DNA of 17,281 bases from Thiotrichales bacterium (GTDB lineage: Bacteria; Pseudomonadota; Gammaproteobacteria; J044), in the NCBI GenBank assembly GCA_024762895.1, contig JANTGN010000033.1, positions 1-17,281 on the forward strand, read 5' to 3'. Below are positions 1-7,227 of the stretch, piece by piece; the stretch's first letter is position 1, and the number at the start of each line of letters is the position of its first letter. The notes beneath the pieces were generated by a model that was given only the letters and a program-made list of their open reading frames with translations, did no database searches and had not been told where the DNA came from. The translations under genes and the position numbers were made by a program.

Positions 1-2295
1 CTTGATTTCTTCATCGCCCTGCTCTGGATATTAAGCCTGTCCCTGCTCTTACCCCTGAACTATGAGCCAATCAGAAAATATAAAATCAGTGCCTTCGTGC
101 TTGAAAAAATCAGGCGTAATCTGCCACATATTTCAACCACCGAACAGGAGGCCCTTGATGCCGGTGAAGTTTGGTGGGATGCGGAGCTATTTTCCGGCAA
201 CCCTGACTGGGAAAAACTTCGAGAATTACCCGCCCCCAGACTGACCCGGGAAGAACGCGAATTTCTTGATGGTCCCGTTGAACAACTATGCAGCATGCTG
301 GATGACTGGGCCATTACCCACATCAATAAAGACCTATCACCCGAGGTATGGGCCTTTATTAAGGAACATCGCTTCTTTGGCATGATCATACCCAGGGAAT
401 ACGGGGGGCTGGCATTTTCCGACCTGGCCCATTCCGAGGTCGTTATGAAGATTGCCAGTCGTAGTGTTACCGCTGCCGTCACCGTCATGGTTCCCAACTC
501 CCTGGGGCCGGCCAAACTTCTGCTCAATTACGGTACGGATGAACAGAAACAACAATACCTCACTCGTCTCGCCACGGGTGAAGAGATTCCCTGTTTTGCC
601 CTGACCGGACCCGATGCTGGTAGTGATGCCGCCTCCATACCGGATAGCGGCGTCATCTGCCGGGGAGACTTTCAGGGCCAGAAGGATATCCTCGGGATCA
701 GGCTTAACTGGGAGAAGCGCTATATCACCCTTGGTCCGGTGGCTACGCTGCTGGGTCTGGCTTTTAAACTATATGATCCAGAACATCTGGTAGGTGACGT
801 TGAGGACATTGGTATTACCCTCGCCTTAATCCCAACGAACATACCCGGGGTTGAGATAGGCCATCGCCACTGGCCCATGGATATACCTTTTCAGAATGGG
901 CCTAATCGCGGCAAAGATGTCTTTATACCCATGGACTACCTGATAGGCGGGATTAACTATCAGGGCCAGGGCTGGCGTATGTTAATGGAGAGCCTGGCTG
1001 ATGGACGTGCCATATCACTGCCTGCGCTGAGCACCGGCGCAGGCAAGGTCGCCAGCCTGGCTACCGGGGCCTATGCCAGGGTGCGCAAACAGTTCAATCT
1101 ACCTATAGGTAAGTTTGAAGGCATTGAAGAACCACTTGCCCGTATAGCAGGCAATACCTATCTCATGGACGCAGCTCGTACGGTCACCGCACAGGCCCTG
1201 GATGCGGGTGAAAGACCTTCCGTTATTTCGGCCATTCTTAAATATCAACTGACCGAGCGCATGCGTATTCTGATCAATGACGCCATGGACATACACGGGG
1301 GATCGGGCATTTGCCTTGGACCCAGGAATTTCCTGGGTCGCGTGTACCAGGCCGTCCCTATCAGCATCACCGTTGAAGGTGCCAACATCCTGACACGGAG
1401 TCTCATCATCTTTGGTCAAGGCGCCATACGATGCCATCCTTATCTATTAAAAGAAATCAAAGCCGCGGAGAATTCAAATAATGAGGATGCCCTGGATGAT
1501 TTTGACGAAGCATTCTGGTCACATGCCGGATTCGTATTCAGCAATATGGTTCGCTCGATCTGGTTAGGGCTGACCAATGCGGCATTCAATCAGACCCCTG
1601 GTAATCGACATACCAGGCGCTACTACCAGCAACTGACTCGACTTAGTGCTGGCTTTTCGCTGCTGACTGATGCAGCCCTACTGGTACTCGGGGGCAGCCT
1701 GAAACGAAGGGAAAGAATATCCGGTCGTTTTGCCGATGTCCTGTCCAACCTCTACCTGTGCTCTACCGTGCTGAAATATTATGAAGACCATGGCGAACCC
1801 GAGGACGAACTACCCCTTTTGGAATGGGCCTGTCGTGCAACTATTCATCGTGCACAACAATCCATGCTGGCCTTGTTATGGAATTACCCCATACGACCAT
1901 TGGCCTGGACCCTGAGGTTGATCGTTTTTCCCTATGGCAAGGTCTATGCCCCACCGGGTGACCGTGTAATTCACAATGCCGCCGACTTCCTGTTACATCA
2001 GTCCGAGGCCAGAGATCGCCTTACCGCAGGTATCTTTCACAGCGAAGATCCTGATGATCGAACAGGCCGAATAGAGTATGCCTTTCGCTGCGTTATAGAG
2101 GCGGATGTCGCAGAGCGAAAATTACGCAAGGCCTTAAAAGAGGGACGTATCAGCCCCCAGTGGAATGATGATGATATTGAGTGTGGCTTACAGGAACGAG
2201 TAATCAATCAACACGAAGCCAACTTATTACGTGAAGCCAGGACTGCGACACGTAACGCCATTATGGTCGATGAATTCGATAGCATAGAGGTATGA
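1..2295 (+). CDS. fadE: Acyl-CoA dehydrogenase FadE, 5'-truncated by window edge
   Basis: This flavoenzyme performs the first oxidation of beta-oxidation, acyl-CoA to trans-2-enoyl-CoA. The frame is open from base 1, so the start lies outside the window. The GTG at 97 is internal, because the 32 codons before it match the FadE family. They encode a hydrophobic membrane segment (FIALLWILSLSLLLPL) followed by NYEPIRK. Family landmarks include FLDGPVEQLC, EYGGLAFS, CFALTGPDAGSDAA (flavin/substrate region), WNKRYITL-like WEKRYITL, FQNGPNRGKDVF, EGIEEPLARIAG, MDIHGGSGI and VEGANILTRS. The glutamate of VEGANILTRS (codon 1375) lies in the region of the family's catalytic base. The C-terminal DUF1974-type extension is present and ends with VDEFDSIEV. 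E. coli FadE has 814 residues and 765 are visible here, so roughly 50 are missing. It is the first visible gene of a fad operon, and the next start is 3 nt past its stop. The identification is firm. Confidence 0.96.
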   Translation, partial: LDFFIALLWILSLSLLLPLNYEPIRKYKISAFVLEKIRRNLPHISTTEQEALDAGEVWWDAELFSGNPDWEKLRELPAPRLTREEREFLDGPVEQLCSMLDDWAITHINKDLSPEVWAFIKEHRFFGMIIPREYGGLAFSDLAHSEVVMKIASRSVTAAVTVMVPNSLGPAKLLLNYGTDEQKQQYLTRLATGEEIPCFALTGPDAGSDAASIPDSGVICRGDFQGQKDILGIRLNWEKRYITLGPVATLLGLAFKLYDPEHLVGDVEDIGITLALIPTNIPGVEIGHRHWPMDIPFQNGPNRGKDVFIPMDYLIGGINYQGQGWRMLMESLADGRAISLPALSTGAGKVASLATGAYARVRKQFNLPIGKFEGIEEPLARIAGNTYLMDAARTVTAQALDAGERPSVISAILKYQLTERMRILINDAMDIHGGSGICLGPRNFLGRVYQAVPISITVEGANILTRSLIIFGQGAIRCHPYLLKEIKAAENSNNEDALDDFDEAFWSHAGFVFSNMVRSIWLGLTNAAFNQTPGNRHTRRYYQQLTRLSAGFSLLTDAALLVLGGSLKRRERISGRFADVLSNLYLCSTVLKYYEDHGEPEDELPLLEWACRATIHRAQQSMLALLWNYPIRPLAWTLRLIVFPYGKVYAPPGDRVIHNAADFLLHQSEARDRLTAGIFHSEDPDDRTGRIEYAFRCVIEADVAERKLRKALKEGRISPQWNDDDIECGLQERVINQHEANLLREARTATRNAIMVDEFDSIEV

Positions 2296-2298
2296 CTC

Positions 2299-3609
2299 AT
2301 GGCCCAGAGAAGAAAACCAGCGGGTAGGCCTGTTTATATAGTCGATGGTTGCCGCTCTCCCTTTTTAAAGGCGCAGGGCAAACAGGGTCCGTTTAAATCG
2401 GCCGATCTGGCCGTCGCAACGGGTAAACCCCTGGTACTACGGCAACCTTTTGCAGCAACCGAGTTTGATGAAGTCATCATGGGCTGTGTGATGCCCGGAC
2501 CCAGTGAAGCCAATATCGCGCGAATCATCGCCCTTCGCCTTGGCTGTGGCGACACCATGCCCGCCTGGACCGTGCAACGCAACTGCGCCTCCGGCATGCA
2601 GTCCCTGGACACTGCGACTCGTAATATCCGGCATGGTTATGCTGATCTGGTACTCGCCGGGGGTGTCGAGTCCATGAGTCAGTCTCCCCTGCTGTTGAAT
2701 GACGAAATGGTGAACTGGATGGCGAGTCTGAATAAAAGCAAGACCCTGCCAGAAAAACTACAGACCATGACCAGAGTACGTCCCGGGTATTTTAAACCTG
2801 TCATCGGACTGCTTTGTGGCCTGACAGATCCTGTCGTGAATCTCTCTATGGGACAGACCGCAGAAAATCTGGCCTGCCGATTCCATATCACACGCGACGA
2901 GATGGACTCCTATAGCGTGGAAAGCCATCAGAGGCTGGCTCGAGCACAGGAAAATAATGTGCTAGCCGATGAAATGGTAACCGTTTACGATCGTCTTGGG
3001 CGTTACTACGACCATGATGACGGTGTCAGGCTGGATTCCAGCATGGAAAAACTGGCCCGTTTAAGACCCTTTTTCGATCGCAAGTATGGCCTGGTCACAC
3101 CAGGAAACAGTTCCCAGATTACCGATGGTGCCGCCCTGCTGGTGCTTGCCAGTGAACAGGCCATGCAACGCCATGGTCTTGAACCCCTGGCCGAGGTCAT
3201 TGATACCGAATGGGCTGCCCTTGATCCCGCGGAGATGGGACTGGGTCCTGTCCATAGTATTGTCCCCCTGCTTAAACGCCACAAACTCAAGATGAAGGAT
3301 ATCGATTACTGGGAGATTAATGAGGCCTTTGCGGCACAGGTCCTGGCATGCCGAAAGGCCATGCAAAGCGATGAATACTGCAAACAACATTTTTCATTGA
3401 AACAGTCTTTGGGTGAAATCCCCATGGATCGACTCAACACCAACGGCGGAGCTATTAGTATCGGGCACCCCGTCGGTGCAAGTGGTGCCCGTATTGTCTT
3501 GCATCTGCTGCATACCTTAAGAACAACGAGGAGCACCTCCGGAGTCGCAAGCCTTTGCATTGGTGGCGGCCAGGGTGGAGCCATGTTAATCAAGAACACC
3601 GCAGCATAA
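2299..3609 (+). CDS. fadI: Acetyl-CoA C-acyltransferase (3-ketoacyl-CoA thiolase), FadI-like
   Basis: This thiolase cleaves 3-ketoacyl-CoA with CoA to give acetyl-CoA and a shortened acyl-CoA, the last step of beta-oxidation. Thiolase hallmarks are present in order. The nucleophile Cys96 lies in VQRNCASGMQS. N341 starts the NEAF motif, and His390 lies in GGAISIGHPVGASGAR. The second catalytic Cys420 lies in CIGGGQGGAM. At 436 residues it has the length of E. coli FadI, including a long loop (about residues 135-175, KLQTMTRVRPGYFKPVIGLL). In that family the loop is linked to membrane or partner contact. An AGAGG Shine-Dalgarno sequence at 2286-2290, inside the end of fadE, sits 8 nt before the ATG, so the two genes are very likely co-translated. 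The next gene starts 6 nt after the stop. The fadI symbol is by family resemblance; orthology to E. coli FadI rather than a related long-chain thiolase is not proven. Confidence 0.92.
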   Translation: MAQRRKPAGRPVYIVDGCRSPFLKAQGKQGPFKSADLAVATGKPLVLRQPFAATEFDEVIMGCVMPGPSEANIARIIALRLGCGDTMPAWTVQRNCASGMQSLDTATRNIRHGYADLVLAGGVESMSQSPLLLNDEMVNWMASLNKSKTLPEKLQTMTRVRPGYFKPVIGLLCGLTDPVVNLSMGQTAENLACRFHITRDEMDSYSVESHQRLARAQENNVLADEMVTVYDRLGRYYDHDDGVRLDSSMEKLARLRPFFDRKYGLVTPGNSSQITDGAALLVLASEQAMQRHGLEPLAEVIDTEWAALDPAEMGLGPVHSIVPLLKRHKLKMKDIDYWEINEAFAAQVLACRKAMQSDEYCKQHFSLKQSLGEIPMDRLNTNGGAISIGHPVGASGARIVLHLLHTLRTTRSTSGVASLCIGGGQGGAMLIKNTAA

Positions 3610-3615
3610 GGCGAC

Positions 3616-5655
3616 ATGATTATGAGCGATTTATCACTGAAGCACTGGCAGACACAGTCTGATGATAACGAGATCCTCTGGTGGAAACTCGATGTGGCGG
3701 AAAGCCCTGCCAACGTCCTGTCACAGGAAGTCCTGCTTGAGCTGGAAACGCTGCTGGAACAGTGTCGTAAAGAACTTCCCAGAGGGCTGGTCATCACTTC
3801 TGCCAAGCAATCCGGGTTTATCGCCGGGGCAGACGTGAATGAATTTACCCCCATCGAGACCTATGAGGAGGCATTGGCCCTCATTCAGAAAGGACAGACC
3901 CTGTTTGATCGACTGGAGTCACTCAACTGTCCCACAGTAGCACTGATTAATGGCTTTTGCCTGGGGGGCGGCACAGAACTCGCACTGGCCTGTGATTATC
4001 GAATCGCCCTGGATGAACCCAGAACCAGGATTGGCCTGCCCGAGATCAAACTAGGTATCCATCCCGGTTTCGGTGGAAGTATGCGCTCCGTACGTACCTT
4101 GGGCCCTGTGGCGGCCATGGGTATGATGTTAACTGGTAGCAGCATGGATGCGCGTAAGGCCAGGCGTGTGGGATTGGTTGATGACAAGGTACCCGCACGA
4201 CAGCTCGATTCTGCGGCACGATTTTTTATTGAAAAAATGCCGAATAAGCAGCACATGAACTGGCAATCACGATTATTGAACACAAGACCACTACGGCAAT
4301 TACTGGCCATAAAGATGAGAAAGACTGTGGCCAAGAAGGCCCGTCAACAACACTACCCTGCCCCTTATGCCCTGTTAGAGGTCTGGGAACGTTACGGACA
4401 TAATGAACGACTGATGTTGTCCAAGGAAGCCCAGTCGGTCGCGAGGCTGATCACCGGGACAACGGCACATAACCTGATTCGTGTCTTCCATCTACAGACC
4501 CAGCTCAAAGGCCTGGGTAACAAGCAGGTCTTCACACCAAAACATGTCCATGTCATTGGGGGTGGCGTTATGGGTGGTGATATTGCAGCCTGGTGTGCTT
4601 TACAGGGAATGCGCGTCACGGTTCAGGACCCAAGTAAAAAGGCATTGAGTGCTACGTTTAAACGTGCGGCCAATCTATATGCCAGACGTTTTAGATCCTA
4701 CCCTCATCTGGGCACTCAGGCCATGGATCGATTGATGGCCGATACCCAGGGTCATGGCATTGGACAGGCCGATGTCATTATCGAGGCCATTATCGAAGAC
4801 CTTGATGCCAAGCAACAGTTATTTAAGCAACTGGAGTCCCAGGCGAAAGAATCAGCATTGCTGGCCACAAATACCTCTTCCATTCCCCTGGAGCAACTAG
4901 GCTCGGTATTGGACAGACCTGAACGCCTGGTTGGCCTGCACTTCTTCAACCCGGTAGCAAAGATGCCACTGCTGGAGGTCGTTAGGGGTAAAGAAACCAG
5001 CGATGAAGTACTGTTGCATGCCCAGGCCTTCGCACGACATATCGACAAGCTGCCATTACCTGTACTCAGTCATCCTGGCTTTCTGGTGAACCGCATCCTC
5101 ATGCCTTATCTGCTCGAGGCCGTGCTGTTAGAACAGGAAGGCATTCCTGCCATTGTCGTCGACCAGGCCGCAAAGGATTTCGGTATGCCCATGGGACCAT
5201 TAGAACTGGGGGATGCCGTAGGCCTTGATGTTTGCCTTTATGTGGGCAGGATATTATCCGATGCCCTGGGTGGTGAGGTTCCTGAACGCCTTATCAAGCT
5301 GGTCGATCAGGGACGCCTGGGGAAAAAGAGCGGCCGAGGGTTTTATCGTTACAAAAATGGGCAGCAACAGATTCCCAAAAAAGAAGTCTACACTGGCAAT
5401 ATAGGAGTGATACAAGATCGGTTGTTATTCCGATACCTCAATGAGGCAGTTGCCTGCCTGGAGGAAGGGATTGTAGAAAGCCCCGAACAACTGGATGCCG
5501 GCATGATATTTGGTACGGGATTCGCCCCGTTCACAGGTGGGCCTTTAAACTATATCCAGACCCTGACCGCGGCACAGTGCATGAAAATCATGAACCAGTT
5601 AAAAGATAGCCTTGGCGATCGATTTACACCCCACAAAGGCTGGGAAAACCTCTAA
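3616..5655 (+). CDS. fadJ: Bifunctional enoyl-CoA hydratase / 3-hydroxyacyl-CoA dehydrogenase, FadJ/FadB-like
   Basis: This is the two-domain alpha subunit of a beta-oxidation complex. It hydrates trans-2-enoyl-CoA and oxidises L-3-hydroxyacyl-CoA with NAD+. The N-terminal crotonase domain (about 1-290) has the oxyanion-hole segment IAGAD (69-73), Glu121 in GGGTELALACDYRIA and Glu143 in IGLPEIKLGIHPGFGG. These correspond to the E. coli FadB Glu119/Glu139 pair. The NAD-binding fold begins at GGGVMGG (315-321). The dehydrogenase His442 (HFFNP) and Glu454 (LLEVV) keep the same 12-residue spacing as FadB His450/Glu462. With 679 residues it is somewhat shorter than FadJ (714) or FadB (729). Two starts are possible, ATG 3616 and ATG 3622. 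The AAGG at 3608-3611 is 4 nt from the first and 10 nt from the second, so the true start may be 3622. It is the last gene of the operon and faces a minus-strand gene 21 bp away. No hairpin terminator is visible in that gap. Confidence 0.94.
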   Translation: MIMSDLSLKHWQTQSDDNEILWWKLDVAESPANVLSQEVLLELETLLEQCRKELPRGLVITSAKQSGFIAGADVNEFTPIETYEEALALIQKGQTLFDRLESLNCPTVALINGFCLGGGTELALACDYRIALDEPRTRIGLPEIKLGIHPGFGGSMRSVRTLGPVAAMGMMLTGSSMDARKARRVGLVDDKVPARQLDSAARFFIEKMPNKQHMNWQSRLLNTRPLRQLLAIKMRKTVAKKARQQHYPAPYALLEVWERYGHNERLMLSKEAQSVARLITGTTAHNLIRVFHLQTQLKGLGNKQVFTPKHVHVIGGGVMGGDIAAWCALQGMRVTVQDPSKKALSATFKRAANLYARRFRSYPHLGTQAMDRLMADTQGHGIGQADVIIEAIIEDLDAKQQLFKQLESQAKESALLATNTSSIPLEQLGSVLDRPERLVGLHFFNPVAKMPLLEVVRGKETSDEVLLHAQAFARHIDKLPLPVLSHPGFLVNRILMPYLLEAVLLEQEGIPAIVVDQAAKDFGMPMGPLELGDAVGLDVCLYVGRILSDALGGEVPERLIKLVDQGRLGKKSGRGFYRYKNGQQQIPKKEVYTGNIGVIQDRLLFRYLNEAVACLEEGIVESPEQLDAGMIFGTGFAPFTGGPLNYIQTLTAAQCMKIMNQLKDSLGDRFTPHKGWENL

Positions 5656-5676
5656 GCAGAATGTGACAACAAATCC

Positions 5677-6267
5677 TTAATCAGCACTTCTGTATTTCAG
5701 CGCTGAAAGATGGGCATTAATCAGGGGTTTTACTGCCTCGTAATCGTCAAACAAAAACACGCTATAGGCATCGGACATCTTGCTCTTATGTATTGCCAGC
5801 AGCAACCCCTGTGAGTATTGCGTATCAAACTCAGAACTCACATCAAATACCGCAGCGGCCGCCCAGTCTGCATTGAACATTTCCTGTGCCATCTTCATGG
5901 AATATTCACGACTCGGAGTATGACTACCACCAGAAAGACTGATGGCCAGGGACTCAAACATCAGGGGAAATATATGATTAGGATCGGGTACCGAGCCATG
6001 GGGATCTTCATATTCAATCTCAACACGTTGCAGGGGACGTATGGCAAATCGTATCTCTAATTGCTGATCTGGACTGACCACGGCATGCTCGTAATCAAGC
6101 AGAGCATTTTTTTTGGGTTCCAGAGGCCTGAAGTCTTTCAGCTTATCCAGTTCCAGTCCTGCCTCATTGAGCAAGGCCAAAAAAGGATCATCCGTTTTAT
6201 CTGGTCCCGAAATCACTAATTGGGGTACAGCCATAATCAATAACAGGAATAAAACACGCAAGCCCAT
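5677..6267 (-). CDS. Exported protein of unknown function
   Basis: I do not recognise this 196-residue protein. It begins with a clear Sec signal sequence (MGLRVLFLLLIMAVPQLVIS), with likely cleavage near residue 20-21. There is no lipobox cysteine, and no cysteine at all in the mature part. The mature part is mixed charged and hydrophobic, with no further membrane span and no motif I can name. It is probably periplasmic. Its ATG (6265-6267) shares one base with the stop codon of the upstream TPR lipoprotein gene (TAATG). A strong AAAGG Shine-Dalgarno (6277-6281) lies inside that gene 9 nt upstream. The two are therefore almost certainly co-translated and may act together in the cell envelope. 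The gene ends 21 bp from the convergent fadJ-like gene. A lineage-specific envelope factor is as far as the sequence allows. Confidence 0.82.
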   Translation of the reverse strand: MGLRVLFLLLIMAVPQLVISGPDKTDDPFLALLNEAGLELDKLKDFRPLEPKKNALLDYEHAVVSPDQQLEIRFAIRPLQRVEIEYEDPHGSVPDPNHIFPLMFESLAISLSGGSHTPSREYSMKMAQEMFNADWAAAAVFDVSSEFDTQYSQGLLLAIHKSKMSDAYSVFLFDDYEAVKPLINAHLSALKYRSAD

Positions 6268-7103
6268 TACGACTGACCTTTTTGTTCAGTGACCGTTTTA
6301 GCATCGGGATTATTGACGACGTCCAACTTACCCTGCCAGCTTTCGAGCAGCTCCTGTGCAGACTGTTTCCATTCTTCATCATCAGTCAGCTCAATAAAAC
6401 GCTGCATATCCGCAATGGCCTTTGAATAGTTCCCCATCGCCTCCTGTGCTGAGGCCCGATTGAAATAAGGTGCCGCATTATGAGGGTCGATCGCAATACA
6501 GTGATCAAAATCTTTGAAGGCACCAGAGAAATCACTTAATGAATACAGCATTGCGCCTCGATTAAATCGTGCAGCAACCAGATCAGGCTCGAGTTGAATA
6601 GCCTTGTTCAGATCAGACATGGCCTGCTCTACGCGGCCGAACTGCCGATAGGCCTGAGCGCGATTCACCAGTAATTCAGCGTTATTTGGATCTAGTTTTA
6701 CACCGGCTTCAAAATCGGCCAGTGCACGGGTAAATTCACCACGTTCCAGATAGATGCTTCCCCGCACCGCATGCAAACTGGCGCTATCACTATACCGATT
6801 AATGGCATCATTTAATGTCTGTATAGCGAGCCCTGTTCGACCTTCCTGATGGTGTTGTAAGGCCACCCGGATCAGCGCTTCGGCGTCGAGTGCCTTATGG
6901 GGGTCGTGCTGTCCATGAGGACCTTGTGGCAGGTCTGGGGTATTCGTATCAGGGATGGTCTCGGCTTCTTCTACAGATGTGCTTTTCATGGCGACAGCGG
7001 CCTCAGTACTGTTATGACTGGGCCCTGAGGATTCGGAACACGCTGTAATTGATAAGAACGTAATAGATAGGATAAATAAGAACTTCAGATAATCTCTATT
7101 CAC
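6267..7103 (-). CDS. TPR-repeat lipoprotein
   Basis: This is a 278-residue predicted lipoprotein. The N-terminal hydrophobic segment ends in the lipobox ITAC with Cys22. Serine at +2 favours sorting to the outer membrane. A low-complexity linker (about 23-70, rich in S, T, E and P, with GPHGQHDPHK) leads into five consecutive 34-residue tetratricopeptide repeats at about 74-107, 108-141, 142-175, 176-209 and 210-243. They show the usual G/A/P pattern, for example AELLVNRAQAYRQFGRVEQA. A short non-repeat tail follows. TPR superhelices bind partner proteins, so a scaffold or assembly role at the envelope is the reasonable guess; no enzyme activity is implied. The start codon is GTG (7101-7103), chosen because it gives the full signal peptide. 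The only SD-like sequence (AGGGA) is about 12 nt away, suggesting modest translation. It overlaps the next gene by one base and lies downstream of the multiheme cytochrome gene, separated from it by a strong terminator. Confidence 0.88.
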   Translation of the reverse strand: MNRDYLKFLFILSITFLSITACSESSGPSHNSTEAAVAMKSTSVEEAETIPDTNTPDLPQGPHGQHDPHKALDAEALIRVALQHHQEGRTGLAIQTLNDAINRYSDSASLHAVRGSIYLERGEFTRALADFEAGVKLDPNNAELLVNRAQAYRQFGRVEQAMSDLNKAIQLEPDLVAARFNRGAMLYSLSDFSGAFKDFDHCIAIDPHNAAPYFNRASAQEAMGNYSKAIADMQRFIELTDDEEWKQSAQELLESWQGKLDVVNNPDAKTVTEQKGQS

Positions 7104-7186
7104 GATACGAATTTTCCCTGGGGTTAAATTAATATCTTACATAGTGCACGAAAAAAGGCCTGGGTGAAATAAGCAGTTTCAGGCAT

Positions 7187-7220
7187 AAAAAAATCCCCCC
7201 GACGTAACACCGGGGGGATT
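7187..7220 (-). terminator. Rho-independent terminator of the multiheme cytochrome gene
   Basis: A perfect 10-bp inverted repeat (AATCCCCCCG at 7192-7201, CGGGGGGATT at 7211-7220) encloses a 9-nt loop. On the minus strand the stem runs directly into seven T residues (plus-strand A-run 7187-7193). It starts 7 bp past the cytochrome stop codon. The GC-rich stem plus U-tract works only in the minus direction. Confidence 0.93.
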
Positions 7221-7227
7221 ATTCAGG

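Noticed and set aside
97..99. GTG as the start of FadE
   Set aside because: The upstream in-frame codons encode the FadE-typical membrane segment, so the gene continues beyond base 1.
3306..3854. Minus-strand open frame (182 codons) across the thiolase and FadJ-like genes
   Set aside because: It is antisense to two well-supported enzymes, and the translation looks like low-complexity shadow sequence.
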